From assembly GCF_000524195.1 (NCBI RefSeq), contig NW_020170396.1:874127-938126 (forward strand): 64,000 nucleotides of DNA. The letters run 5' to 3'. This DNA comes from Echinococcus granulosus (taxonomy: Eukaryota > Platyhelminthes > Cestoda > Cyclophyllidea > Taeniidae). This document shows, piece after piece, positions 37,906 through 50,500 of the stretch. A model generated the notes under the pieces. It worked only from the letters and a program-made list of their open reading frames with translations. It had not been told where the DNA came from and did not search any database. The position numbers and the translations under genes are program-made. Every line of letters begins with the position of its first letter. Positions within the stretch are counted from its first letter, which is position 1.

Positions 37906-39451
37906 AGGGAAGAGTAAAGGGAGCAGGGATAGTAAAGGAAAGAATAGCAAGGAAAGCAAGGGCAAGGGGAAAGGCAAAGGGGGCGATGGTGCCAAGAGTA
38001 AATGCAACCTCATTCCTGTACCCTTCGAGTACGTGCGACCGCCAACACCACCACCGCCGCCAGAACCGCCTAAACCCACTCTCCTCTCCTTTATGCGACG
38101 CCAGATCTGGTACCCCTACGCAAGTCAACCCACTCTGGAGTATCGTGAGTTCGCATGGTCCCCCACCGTTCCTCTCTGCACCAGCTGGGGAGATGTGTGG
38201 GTCTCCGAACTCCCTTTCCGTCGGATTTCGCGCTACAAATACGAGCCAGCGAGCAACAAGTTGGTCTCTTTGGGCAACCCAGTTATCACCAAGGGTGAAC
38301 CAAAGATGATGATTGAAGTGCCGCTTACCGGCCGAATTGCAGTACTTTTGAACTGTCCAACAGCTAAAAGCAACGCCGTTGTCTTCTACAACCCAGAAAC
38401 CTTTGAAGAGGAGCATAAAATTGAGTTTCCCTATAATGCCGTAGACCCAGCTACGATCCCGACAACCGTAGATTCGGACACTAACAAACCCCTGCTTCGT
38501 GGGTTTGACCTCTTAGATGAATCTACACCTTATGGGATCTGTGCTAACAAAGACTCCATCTGCATTTTGTTCGATCCTCTCCAAAAGATGCAGTTCCTTT
38601 GTTCACACACATACGGGCCTCAGGATTTCCAATTAGAAAATTACTTCACTGACGAGAAAGCATGTATCCATTTAGCTGCCTCTGGAGGCTGTGCCATGTC
38701 AAATGACCTGCTGTTTGTTGCAGCCACCCGTCCAAACCGAATTCAAGCTTTCCACCTCCACTACTGCCGCGTGTACCGCCGAATTGATGTAATCAAAGTT
38801 GTCCTCTTCGCCAACTTCGGTATCGATCGCTTCTCTTTTGGCGAGCCATTCGGTGTTCAGATTGATAGTCTAGGTTTGTTGGTGGCAAATGACTCTAAAG
38901 TAGGTGTATTCCACGTATACAACGTCAATAAGCTGCCAAAAGGCCCATGTCTTCCTTCCTTGCCCAATGGGGAGACTTGCTATATGGGATCCTGGAAGAT
39001 TAATGCTTTTCGGCGCGTCCGTCCGGGCTACTTCTCCCTGGCCAATAATGGGACAGCAGCGATTGTGGATCGTCATAAAAACTCCCTCCTTCTACTAGGT
39101 GATCAGTCCGTGATGCGGTGGTACGACGACACCTTCCTCTGCTTGGAGAACGTGCTCCTTCGACCTGTCGTGGATCCGCTAATGCCACAACTGGGTGAAC
39201 CACCGATGCAGGATAGTATCTGCATCTGCTCTTTGGAAGATAAGTGGAAACCGATTCCACCAGAGGAACTCCTTCCTGAGTCTTGGGTGAAGAAGTTCTC
39301 CCGAGAGGAAGACCTTCCCAAAGAGGCCGAAGAGGGACCAGATTCAAAGTCGTCCAAGAAGAAGGGTTCAAAGGGATCTAAGGCCTCGAAAGGCTCAAAG
39401 GGAGGGAAAGGAAAGGCTTCAAAGGGCTCTAAAGGGAAGAAAAAGAGGTAG
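37865..39451 (+). CDS. Intronless propeller-like protein with Lys/Gly/Ser-rich tails
   Basis: A single uninterrupted frame of 528 codons begins MGSKSKSAKDKGSKGKSKGS and ends KASKGSKGKKKR. The two basic Lys-Gly-Ser tails (residues about 1-45 and 485-528) flank a folded region. After the N-terminal tail there is a proline run, PPTPPPPPEPPKP. The core has spaced segments such as STPYGICANKDSICILFDPL, GEPFGVQIDSLGLLVANDSK and NNGTAAIVDRHKNSLLL. These resemble blades of an NHL or similar beta-propeller; I cannot assign a named family. There is no signal peptide or membrane segment. It is the only long intronless gene here, while its neighbours have 6-13 exons. That could mean an origin by retroposition or simply an intron-poor family. 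Its cell role is unknown. Confidence 0.88.
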   Translation: MGSKSKSAKDKGSKGKSKGSRDSKGKNSKESKGKGKGKGGDGAKSKCNLIPVPFEYVRPPTPPPPPEPPKPTLLSFMRRQIWYPYASQPTLEYREFAWSPTVPLCTSWGDVWVSELPFRRISRYKYEPASNKLVSLGNPVITKGEPKMMIEVPLTGRIAVLLNCPTAKSNAVVFYNPETFEEEHKIEFPYNAVDPATIPTTVDSDTNKPLLRGFDLLDESTPYGICANKDSICILFDPLQKMQFLCSHTYGPQDFQLENYFTDEKACIHLAASGGCAMSNDLLFVAATRPNRIQAFHLHYCRVYRRIDVIKVVLFANFGIDRFSFGEPFGVQIDSLGLLVANDSKVGVFHVYNVNKLPKGPCLPSLPNGETCYMGSWKINAFRRVRPGYFSLANNGTAAIVDRHKNSLLLLGDQSVMRWYDDTFLCLENVLLRPVVDPLMPQLGEPPMQDSICICSLEDKWKPIPPEELLPESWVKKFSREEDLPKEAEEGPDSKSSKKKGSKGSKASKGSKGGKGKASKGSKGKKKR

Positions 39452-39505
39452 AATAAGGTGGGTACCTTCATGTATCGTCGCTATATCAGTGGCTGGGGAT
39501 ACTTC

Positions 39506-39511
39506 AATAAA
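39506..39511 (+). terminator. Polyadenylation signal AATAAA
   Basis: A canonical AATAAA lies 55 nt after the stop codon of the intronless gene and fits as its 3-prime end signal. Confidence 0.6.
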
Positions 39512-40749
39512 TCATTTGTCGATTCCGAATTTGACACTTGAACATTTGCACTAGTTTGATTAAGTAGCAAGGGATAAACTCAATTTTGAGCTACAGTTAA
39601 TAATTGGAACTAGCTTTAGCAGACTCCAGAACTTTTTTATTTGGCGAGTCAAGATGGTCTTATCTTCCATAATCATCGTTTCATCTTCGCAATCAGTAGG
39701 ATTATAAGCGTATTCTGGAGTCATAGCATCAAAGAATAACTCCGCCCTGTTTATTCAGTGGCTTACAAATTCTGAACACCAGAACGTAATTTCAAATTCT
39801 TTGAGTGTTCAGTGGGATACACAAATTTGAGGAAACCATCCCGATCAAACGTCTCCACAACTAGCAGTGTCTATGGTTCGTGGGTGATTATACTTCAGTT
39901 AAGTGGATAATAAACGCTACTGTTGATTGCAAGAGCCGTTGAAGACCCTAATACCCTACAAACATAATCGTTACAATACACTGCGCTCTAAGTCCATTCA
40001 TTGCCTTTCGAGGTATTAAAACAATGTTCTCAGTTAGTAAATGAGAAAGATATGACTGCTACGAATCTACGTGAATCGCAACAACATAACCTTGACCCAA
40101 GAGCCATCTAGTTGCATTTATTGTTGTGGCACTCTAATGAATGTCAAACGCCGCATTAGTTGGCTGCATATTCGGATTTGTAAAGTCCAAAGGAATACAC
40201 AAATTACGCTGCTGAGAGTACCAATTACGAATACCAACACGACTGTGTAGCGACCAATGCTGGCAAGTCATTGGTTTACAGAAGGTGAAAAATCGGAAAC
40301 CAACTGGTCGCAACAAAGTAGTATTTCCTTGTACAGCTTCAACAGAGACGAGATTACACAGTAGGCATTGATAATAATCAAAAAGCATCCATTTTGACAG
40401 AACAAAAACCCACGGACTCCCCACTCCGCTAGCAAACAACCACGATAGCCAGTACCTACCTAGCAGCTACTTTTGCAATAAAAGGAGCTAGAACTTCCTC
40501 GAAAGCCAAAATACAATTGAATACACTTAGTAACAAAGAACTAAGCTACTTCAAAGCTGCACGTTACCAGTAGCCATCTCTTGTGATATGTACAAGCCAC
40601 AACTTATAAGAGGTAGCTCCGTTTACTTAGATCAAATAATCTCGAATTAGTGATAAGTGCAAATATCATGCCTTTTCATTCAGACGAATTGTGAGAGGCC
40701 AAAATGACCCCAGATAGGAGGGATGAGAATGGAAAAGTAGGGGTGGTGT
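39512..40749. other. Convergent intergenic region
   Basis: It lies between the 3-prime ends of the intronless gene (plus) and ORC5 (minus). It is AT-rich. The longest open frames (for example 40134-40439 minus) show no family resemblance. I see no RNA gene or repeat. Confidence 0.5.
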
Positions 40750-43343
40750 TTAGACAAAGTCCAGGAGGTATCGATTGATGTCGATGTTAACAGACTTGGC
40801 GACTGCCCGTGCTGTCTCGAGGTTGAGGAGGCAGCGATAGCGTGGGTTGAATAGAGGGTCCTCGGAGTAACCAGCAGACTCACCGGCAAGGGCTAAAGTA
40901 CCGACACCCCCGCTACCCGCAGCTACCGCACTCGACGCCGCTGCCAGTAACCCCAGACCGCACAGCCCTCCCACCCAGCCCAATAGTAGACTCGTCAGCG
41001 CCGGCACCGGTGCAGAACCCGCACCTTCCTCGGCGCCTTCTAGGTTGAGGAGCGCATAGAAGATCGCCAGCAACCGGTCTAGGGGGAAGAGACGAGGGCC
41101 GTAGAGGTGGCAGTTGGTCTAGACAAGGTCACATTCATTTAGAATGTTGAGCTTTAGCACCTTCAAATAAATCAATCAATGTCACATATTGATCAAGGGT
41201 AAAATTGGAGCATTTAACGATAGGATAAAGTATAAAGGCGTATTTACTATTAGGTGTCTGCCACATAATAACGGGACATTGGAAAAATTAAAAGAATCAC
41301 TAGTGAATACAATCACCTCGGACGCTGCCGTATTCTGCCTCACATCTGGCGCATCACTAGGTCAGCAGTAAAGTATTTTCTTAGAACATGTAAGAAAACG
41401 GATTAAGCACAATTACACCGATCTAATGCGGCCTGATTCTGTCTGTAAAGCAGGGGCAAAAACACCACAGTTGATCCTGATATGGCATAAAGGCACTGTT
41501 GGATAGTCATGATGGTTGAAGTCAATGATGACCATTACTGAGGCGCACTCTGATACTAATAATTCGAAACAATCGAAAAGTTATTCACCATAGCTGATGC
41601 AACGTCGAGGTTGAAAGCACTGTGGCATGTAAATAGGCACCAATTAGTTGGGGGCCAAAATAAAGGTGAAAACTTACATGCTCAACTTTCTTTTCATAAT
41701 GTTTACTTCTGGAGGACATTTTCCCGGTATTCTAAAATAAGAACCGACGAAAATAGAGCCATCTCGTGATGACTGAATAAAACTCAAACACATCCATGTA
41801 CCTTGACAAGGAAGCGTTTGTCTGACTTCTTGGGATTGTAGGAGGCAATATAGGCGGCAAGTAGGAGGTAGCGGGGGTAGAGAGGCAGCTCTAGCGCATA
41901 CAAATTTGTCTGCACCGGCCGGATCTCAGCGCAAGATTTGCCTAGGTCAGAGGACTGAGTATCGTCATACTGGGGTCGCAAGTATATGGTCGACAGGGAG
42001 CGCTTGAGTGTTGGCAATGCGTAGTGATATTGACCCCACTCATCATCTGCTGCCACCAGCCCACGCGCAACCGGCTCGTCGAACGCCTTCCAATTGAACT
42101 GAAGGGAACAAATAACGAGATGACAACCTTCCAACATGAGCTTCCTTACCTACCTGGGCCAAGAAGAGCAGTTCATTGGTGTTCCGAGTGACAGGCAGAC
42201 AAACAGTTAGAAGGATGTCGATGAATCTCGCGTAGCGGGGTGAATCGACGGGTGCAGCCTTAATGAGGATCTGTGCCAGCTGTTCGCGGGTGTACGCCTT
42301 CAAGTAAAGACACGTGGGCTCGGAGGCAAAGGTCCCTGAGTAGAATTTGTCCCATGAGCATGATGTGAGGAGTACGGTCACTATGCTCGATGCCATAACA
42401 CCTGGGTACACGATACGCGTGTGGTCACGCACCAGGGAGTTAAGGGTCACCATAATGGGGAGTACATTGTCGGATAAATCACGAAGTTTCTCGGCTTGAT
42501 GAAGTATGATACAAAACGTGGCTAAAAACTGCATGAGAATAAAAAAGTTCATTTACCACAATCCTCATTTTTCGAGATTTTATGAAAGAGTTCACACGCA
42601 TTTTCAATGAACGAGGCCGCACTATCACACCTCAGATCGAATTCTAAATGAGCAGGGAGGAAACGATGTTTGAATTCGTGCAGAATGAGATCGAAGAGAC
42701 GGAAACCGCGAGATGGCAGTCCTGCGCCAGTTACTTTGTAAGGGCAGACCTCCAAGCAGCTAACGTCTATGTAACGAAAGCTGCTGTTGGTTTTAGCACA
42801 AGTTAGAAGAACAGAACGAGCTAGATTAGACTTCCCGCATCCTGGTGGTCCAGAAATCACTACACACGGTGAAACGGGCACATCCTTTCAATGGAAATAG
42901 AGTAGAAGTTGTTTTATTTGGAGGGGTATTAGAACTAAACGAGCTCAAAAGCAAGCCTAATTACAGGATGGTTCGCCACGAACTGTAGGGAGGCTTTTGA
43001 TGTTACGGCTATGCAAATCAAATTGACGTATCAAAACAGCACTGCGCACATGAGGGATTAGACATTATCAAAGAGCGTTATGTGGGATGTACGGTTTTAT
43101 ATAAAAGTGGTTCGACAGACCAGCGCTTTTGCACAACCCTTATTGGAAAGTGTAGAAAAGTGTAAGAACTCGTATGCATAAAACCAGACAGCTGTATATG
43201 GTAAATTCGCGCATTCGACTCACAAATCAGCAACAAACGTGAGCACCATGATATACTTTTATATTTACCTTCCCTATAACCGAAGTCAGAAAATCGAATT
43301 CTTCCTCTCTAGCAACTGGTTTTTGGGGGAGTGTATTGTCCAT
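40750..43343 (-). CDS. ORC5: Origin recognition complex subunit 5
   Basis: Six exons, all in phase, encode about 496 aa: 43343-43269, 42884-42557, 42521-42154, 42098-41802, 41731-41678, 41118-40750. ORC5 is an AAA+ subunit of the complex that marks replication origins and loads MCM helicase. The start MDNTLPQKPVAREEEFDFL matches the ORC5 N-terminus. Walker A is GPPGCGKS at about residues 37-44. Walker B reads CIILHQAEKLRD, where the usual Asp of DKAE is His. The C-terminal winged-helix region carries ELPLYPRYLLLAAYIASYNP then KKSDKRFLVK, and PLDRLLAIFYALL. The last residues, VNIDINRYLLDFV, match the conserved ORC5 tail. The last exon holds an Ala/Gly/Leu-rich stretch in place of a short linker, and the protein is about 60 residues longer than the human one. 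Acceptor CAGTTTTTAG|CC for exon 3 is chosen because it alone keeps phase. One intron is 35 nt. Confidence 0.96.
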
Positions 43344-43719
43344 GAGCGCTTATTATACGGAAGAGTAAAATTGTTAGCCGAAACCCAGGTCAAGCCCCCT
43401 AACTCCTATTGGCAGTGATTCGAATCCATAATTAGCGCAATTTACAAGCGTGTGTTATATCAAACATGACGAATAAAACACTATAAAATTAGTTAATACA
43501 ATAAGGACTCATTGTTCGATTCAATTTTAACAGGTTAAACAATTTTTGGGTTAGCCGCAGAAGTGCAGCGTGTGGAAATTGAAGTGCCCTCAGTTCAAAA
43601 AGCATCGATTCAACACATAACTGCTAGGAATATGAAGGGACACTGTTTGTCCACCTGACCCATGTATGTATACCCCACAATCTGCATGCATTATACCCCA
43701 TATTTTTAAATATTCTCTA

Positions 43720-44052
43720 TTACAGGTGTTTTCCATCATTTAAGTCCGCTTTTGAGTCATTTTTAAATCCCCTTGTAGAACACGAGGTTGGGGCAGTCGC
43801 AAAAGGTTTACTCGACTTCAAGCGTATCTTCACAGGCTTAGCCTTCCACAACGCGTATACCTTTTCCGTAACAGTAAGATCAGCATCAATTTCGTTTATC
43901 AACGCCATTAATGTGGCACAATGGGTCCTCCCGAAATCACGACAAGCAGCACCAAGGACGATGAGCCAAAATGACTTTGCCTCAAATGTGGATTCTACTT
44001 TGCACCCCGGAGAAATGAAATCCTTCTCACTTTTAGGGGTGGCCAAGTGCAT
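43720..44052 (-). CDS. Small hypothetical protein upstream of ORC5
   Basis: An open frame of 110 codons begins MHLATPKSEKDF, with an in-frame TAA a few codons upstream. The middle reads SFWLIVLGAACRDFGRTHC and INEIDADLTVTEKVYALWK, which looks like helical folded protein. The tail, from about residue 75, is basic and rich in Ser. I recognise no domain. It lies 377 bp upstream of the ORC5 start on the same strand. It may be a single-exon gene or an exon of a longer one, since a weak acceptor precedes the ATG. I am unsure that it is real. Confidence 0.35.
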   Translation of the reverse strand: MHLATPKSEKDFISPGCKVESTFEAKSFWLIVLGAACRDFGRTHCATLMALINEIDADLTVTEKVYALWKAKPVKIRLKSSKPFATAPTSCSTRGFKNDSKADLNDGKHL

Positions 44053-44440
44053 TTCACTCCCATCTTAATTTCTCCTACTTCTGCAATCTCCACTTATCTC
44101 CTGCTCGTATACCGTACTTAATCCGCGTACATACGATTCAGGCGACTTTTGCTTTGACTTTTTAAGTCCTGAGAAAACGATCACAAGTACCCCACCGCCT
44201 AATTGTTATGGCAATATTGCATGACTTCAACCAGAACACATCTTTGGGATGGAACAACTACGCCGTCTAAATGGACAATGGAAGCTCATATTTACCTGCC
44301 CCAAAAAGGGAAGGGAAGGAATTTGCGGTGACCATGATGACATTTATTTGCTTAATTACTTAACAAGAAAAAAGGACAGGGGAACAGCACGGTGACACAC
44401 AAAAGCATGCTCATCTCTGCCTCCCACCCCACCCTCCCAG

Positions 44441-44496
44441 CACACACACATACACACGCAACATGTGGTGGTGTTGGCGATGGTGGTGATGGTGGT
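44441..44496 (+). repeat. CA-rich and GGTGAT-rich simple repeats
   Basis: An imperfect (CA)n run is followed at once by GGT/GAT triplets (ATGGTGGTGATGGTGG). It sits just past the stop codon of the IA-2 gene, so it would lie in that gene's 3-prime UTR on the opposite strand. Confidence 0.7.
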
Positions 44497-44557
44497 ATGC
44501 AGCAGCGGTGAAAGGGGCATAAGGAGGGGGGGAGGCAGGTCGACCTGGTTGGTATCC

Positions 44558-47500
44558 TCAGGAGGCGGCGGAGCTCAGCATCATGTTTACCTCCTCAGCG
44601 ATTGCGGCGAGAACAAGCTCAAATTGGGCCTAAAATCACACACCGCAGATCAGCCAAGATTGATGAACCAAAGAGTAGGTATTATTAGCCCACTGGAGCC
44701 ATGCGACACTGCAATAAACATTTGCGAAGTTAACTCAAGTGAAGAAATCCTCTTTTTAGGGGGATAAGAATTATCCTAAGCACAATTACAAAGCAGCTAA
44801 GCTTGCAGTATGTTTAAGTTTAAAAGGGTCACAAAGTAGAAACGGCTGACGCAGTGCGACGCCCAATTTAGCCCCTTCCAACATGTCGACAAGATAACCT
44901 ACTTAATCCCACCTGCAGCCTTGACTCATAAGTTACCTTTGATTTGATCATGCCTTGTCGCTGATCCCGAAGATGCTCGAGAGATGCTGCTACGTCCAGC
45001 TCCTTGACACCTTTACTGATCCGACTGAGAACCAGATCCAACAACAGATAGGTCCCAGTCTTGCTCGAACCGTCCCTGGAATTGCCGAAGTAGGTGGAAT
45101 GAACTGACGCAAAACCAACTATACAACACCCCTCAAGGTGAGTGAAGCAGTGGAAAAAGTGGTAATGGTTTTATGATTTAAATTCTTATAATAATGAGGC
45201 TCCACCCCCTCGCGAAAACACCGCAAAAGTGACATCATACAGCTTCTAAAGAAGAGATCCGAGCCCCCACTGGAGATAAAAATCTCACATAGTTCACAAA
45301 GAAAACAAAGTAAATGGTCGATAGTCCTTTTCAACTGCACACGATAAACCTTTCTTCACATTGCTCAGCTTCGTCAATTGTAATTGGTGAATCAAACATT
45401 GTTATAGACAGTCTGCACTAGTGAATGGTGTCGACACAAGGATACTTTACATGAGGCATTCTTGGTACTTTTCGATCACACTGCGAAGCTTAGGGCCCCT
45501 AGAAAACTTTCAAAATAAGGAAAAGCATGTCCTGTCATGCTAAATGTCACCAGGATGCATCATCGAGAGTTAATCATACAACCTAAGCTAGTGGAAAATC
45601 GGTCTCACGCATCTAGAGAACTTTTAGAGTGAGATCAGTGAAGTGAATTTTGCCACCAACACCTCCATCACATGAGTAGCCATCTTATTTGAGTTTGATA
45701 GGACTCATGAAAATCAACACAACGTGGCTCTCACCAGCACTGACCTCGACTTTGTTACACTCCCGGCATTTCACCCAGGTAGCACAGTCAGTGGGCGCAA
45801 AATTAGGCGCAAGTAGAGGGAGGTTCCGTTACATCACTCATTCTACCGTTTCATTTACCGACTACGCCAGCTTTAGCCACTAAAATAGCCTTTTTTTACC
45901 GAAAGTACCGACTGAATAGACAGCGAACGCGAAGTTGGCAGCAGATTTGCAGTGCCGTGGTTTTCGTATCGCACAAGAGTTGAGTTTCGTTTCACATGTT
46001 CATTTTCTCCCACTCGGACTTGTAAGCATATTTAATGAGGGGACATTTCAATGACCCACTTGGGTAGGCAATCAAGCTAAAGACGGCATCTCCTCCTATG
46101 AAACCCTATAATCCGTCATGGTAAATTAAAGTGCTGGCGCCAGCAATATAAAAGTGGATTGTTCAGTGTCTCCAGTGTAAGATCTAAGAGACACTTAGTA
46201 GCCATAACAACCGCCTTTACATGCATTATTTTCGTGGAGGTACTTTTGTGTTGGTGTAAAGACGAAAGTGTACGAAGTAATTAATGGTCCACTCCATACT
46301 TGGTTTATGGACATAAGTATTAGACTCAATTATGCGACGTAAATAACCGTCGAAGAGTCTCGTCCTCCACAGTGCTCATACCTAAAATCCAATGGTAACA
46401 CAACCAGCAGTAGCAAACTTGTTTCAACTCAATTGTACACAATTTATCTCGAGCGTTTTCGACGTCTAGTCATTTATTTTACTGCCTTGAATTCCATTTA
46501 GTGTTTTGAAAGTGAACAATACCAACATAGGCTGTAGAGTACTTAGTAACATCTCACATGGACAACGGAGGCATAAAAGTAGGCGTAAAGTTCGGATATA
46601 AAAGTTTTTATGGTAGTTAAAATTTGTGAAAAGCGGGTGCATTTCAAAGGCGTTTGAACTTACCTGCAGTGAACTACCACAGGGCTGTTTTTCGCTCGAA
46701 ATGACTTATTCACCTTTCTAAAATTGAAAAAAAAAAAACACTATATTGCTTCACGTGAAGAGGGGGTTTCGGCAAAATTCGACGTCCAACCGACATGTTC
46801 GTTACCAGGATCTCAAAGCAGAAGGGACCACTACTATCAAGATGATCCATTGCTTTACTACCGACACCAACTTTCGCACTATCGAAGTGGCTAACTCAAC
46901 TGATGCTCAATAGTTAAAAATGTAAGTGTTTTCAGATCAAAAGGATATTCCACTGTTCTGAACGCAACCAATCTCGAATCAACACAAACGACCATCATAA
47001 ACCGATGAATACTATCAGAGCAAGGGAGCCTGTTAGTCGAATGGAAACTAAAGAACTGGATGCAGAGTAGAGCCATTGTACCTTCTAAATTCGAGCAAAG
47101 TCTTCAACTCGCAGGAGGGCGTGTCCTCAGGCCAACTGAGGAAGTGGAACTGCGTCACCGTGCGTGTCTCACCTGAGTCGCGCTCCTTTAGGTAGAAGGA
47201 TCGGGTTATGTAGTCGCTGCATTGTCTGTGCTCCGAGACCAGTCGTACCTACGAGAGAGGTAATATGCGCTGTGTCATCGTGCACCTCCCACGTAAGACG
47301 TATGAAAATACCTGCTTGTTTTCAAAAGGTAACAAAAGATGCCGGCAAATAGAGATAATTGCCACATCAGTGACTTGAAGTCAGACCTTTCAGATAATTC
47401 GTTTTTAAACTCTTGCCTTTGCGAATTTCAAGGCAAAATTGGGAAGTTAAGGGCTTCAGATTTGCTCCTGGAGAAACCCGAAAATTGTAAAAGGAAAAGG

Positions 47501-50500
47501 GGACTAATCTTAACCTCCAGTCGCCTAAGTAACCCACTTTGAAGAGTAAAATGATTTGCACTACAAAAGCAAGGCAGTGTTTACACAAAAGAGTGTTCTG
47601 AGACGAAAAAGCAAAAGCATCACTGACGATGGTTGCAGGTCGCCTGCATAGATCTCTTCCACGTTTGAAATATCCTGCCGGAACAGAAATGGCCGACGTA
47701 GGCGAATACATACGATTCTTGGTCCGAAAAATATATTTATCCCCTTATAACCTTTCCAGCTTTCTTCTTTGAGACGTATTGAACGATAGTGAAATGTAGT
47801 TTAGGTCTTTTTTCTATACACACAACTCCTCAGGACAGTTGCATAAAAAGGCCTACTTATTCACGATACTTAGATCCCCCATCACCCAGTCAAAATTGGG
47901 AGCTACAGGACGTATAGTTGAAGAATGAATCAGACTTCGACTAATTTTGAGAATCAGCGAAATGTTAAGCAGTAGATAAAGTGTAGTGGAAGCAGAAGCA
48001 TGTATGATCGTGAAAGAAAGAAGCCACCGGTTCCGTCAGCTGCTGGCAGCAATCAGAATCGCCTATTTTTACCGTTGCCCTATAGAGCTTATTGAATAGA
48101 CGTTAGTCTGGGGTAAGCAGGACGGTGTTGCGTTAAGTATGCAGGTGACCTCACCACATGGGGACAATGAGGTCGCCTACTGTAATGGAATGTTAGATAG
48201 CTACGCCTGTGTGGCTGAGAGGTCAGACGCGCTTACAATGAAAATGTGAAATATGGAGAAAAGATTTCGGTGGCCCATTCCTTTCGGTATAAACCCACGG
48301 ACGATACACTTGACTCAAAAAGGAATGATAGTCGAAGGAAGTAATCGGCTCACAAGTTACAACTTCCTTCTAACTAATATTTTATATCAACAAGTTGGAT
48401 AAAATTAAAGTGATATCAAATTTCATAACTTTATTTTCCAAGGCTTATTAACTCAACTGTTTTTGTTGCTACACTCATGAACAAATAGAGTTGAGTGCTG
48501 ATTGGTTAACAAATTGGAACGACTGATTGATTGAACCCTTCCTAAATGTGATCACGTAATGTGGAAGCCAAATGTGGCAGTCCCCCGGGATTCCGTCAAA
48601 CACCTCCGCTTGAGTCTTCCACCTTTTCCCTCCCATTTTCTTCCACCTTGCATGGCAGCACGTCTTGTTGAGACCACGTGAGAGGTAAAAAACCCATCCA
48701 GTTCGCCGAGTTTTCGGGTAAATCCAACAGGCGAATCGTGGCATTTTTCTAGTAACTAGTAGAGGATTGTGAAACCTCGAATAAAAATGCCAATTTAAGG
48801 TCAGTACAACTATTATGACGTAGCATTTTAAGGATCACAGGAGGATGCTTTTTTGCGTTATTTTAAAGTGTGTGTTCATATGGGGTATGAAAGTAGTAAT
48901 GCATCGAAATAACTTTATACATTTAGCTGCTCCTCCCAGCACCACGATATGAGGGAAAAATAAGTTTGCAAATGAGGAGCGTAGACTCAGTGAGATGCGC
49001 AAACAAACGAAGGAAGACAACGCCCAGTTAATATGGTAGGAGGCTTAACGATAAAAAAGTAGAGAGTGGGAGTAGTAAATTGGAGGAACACTGCCGCAAG
49101 AGAGAAAACCAAGCAAAAAAAGGCTAGTTGGTAGGACATAAGAGCTACTTTTGTCTCTACCTTTTAGTAATAAGTGAAGAACGCATGAACAAGCGGACTG
49201 CAACCCAAATGGGACTGAGGATAATCTGCGACAGACAGCAAATGAAGAAGAACTGGGAAGGTGTGGTCCGTTTATACTTTAGTTAATGCAACAACACTTT
49301 CAAGTTGCATAATACATTGTGTCCAGACAAATTGATGCGAAGCACGTACATTAAATCTGAAGGTGGGCGGAAGTGCTTCAATAGCGCAAGCAACAACTGA
49401 TTAAGCGTAGCAAATACGACAACGGAAGAACAATTCACATGTCTGAGGCGCTATAAAAGCACACATGTTGCAGTAACTTCACATAATTAACTTTTAGCAT
49501 CACGCTCGAGCTTACTGTCACAAATAAGTGACACATGTTATTCGTCGGTTTATGACAATGGGTTAGATTAAATCGCATTGCAAAGAGATTGGTTAAATTT
49601 TAGACAACAAAGCAGCTGTGGGATTATGTGCTTATCTAAGGCGTAATAATTACATTCCTTCCGGCTCTTGAAGATGCATTTGAATCGATGGCGAAGTAAC
49701 AACAATGGACATCATACCAGAACAGTGAGAAAAACGGGGCTATGAAGACCGGTCTTCCTTCCAGACCCTGATAGCGAACGTGTTAATGTACCAATCACTT
49801 AAAATTTGACGACAGCTTATTTTTGAACAACTACCATAACATACAAACCAAAAAAGCCAGACAGAACGTCTTGAATTGTCGTTTCAGCTTCTGACAAAGT
49901 GCTAATAATTATGTCTGACGGTGGTTGTTTTAGACTTCGCTCGACTCCTTCATCCGACATAAGTACGAAACGCTAGACAATAATCATAAAATCCGACCGC
50001 ATGATTAGAATAAGTTACTTAGCTTACCTTAATTCCCTCTGTGTCTTTCAAGGCTTAAATTGACCTTAACTTTGTTCTTTTCATAATATTCTCAGGATTT
50101 TGCATTTAGTTTAAAAGATACTGGAACAGAGGCTAAGTGGAAGGACTAGCTTGTAGGAAATGCATGCAGACAGACAGGGGAATTGGTGTAATGTTCTCTC
50201 TCCAAGGCATGCAGGTCAGGCATGAATCAGTGCTGCAAACTAAAAGCGTGTCATAAACTTGAACACAACTCCCGGAGTTCACTGCCCTGTCCTTGCCTTT
50301 ACAAATGAAGAAGCTCAAATAAGCGGATGGGGAACCTTGGGGGAAAGGAGACACACATGCCCAGTTCATTCGTCGAAGTGGAAGGCCCAAAAGGGGCCAA
50401 ATGACAAACAAATCTTGCATATTTTACTTTAAGACAATAATGCGGGAATAGACCCTGTAAACTGTTCTACAGCCTGTCCGAGCATTTGATCAGTAAAGTC

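Noticed and set aside
43417..43427. GATTCGAATCC resembling a tRNA B box
   Set aside because: The flanks do not pair as a T-arm and no acceptor stem or A box is in place.
44937..45120. Apparent loss of the IA-2 catalytic Cys (reading [10 protein letters not shown] straight through)
   Set aside because: The upstream sequence is intron. A separate exon at 46717-46664 ends VHC plus AG and joins at 45075 to give [10 protein letters not shown], so the Cys is present.
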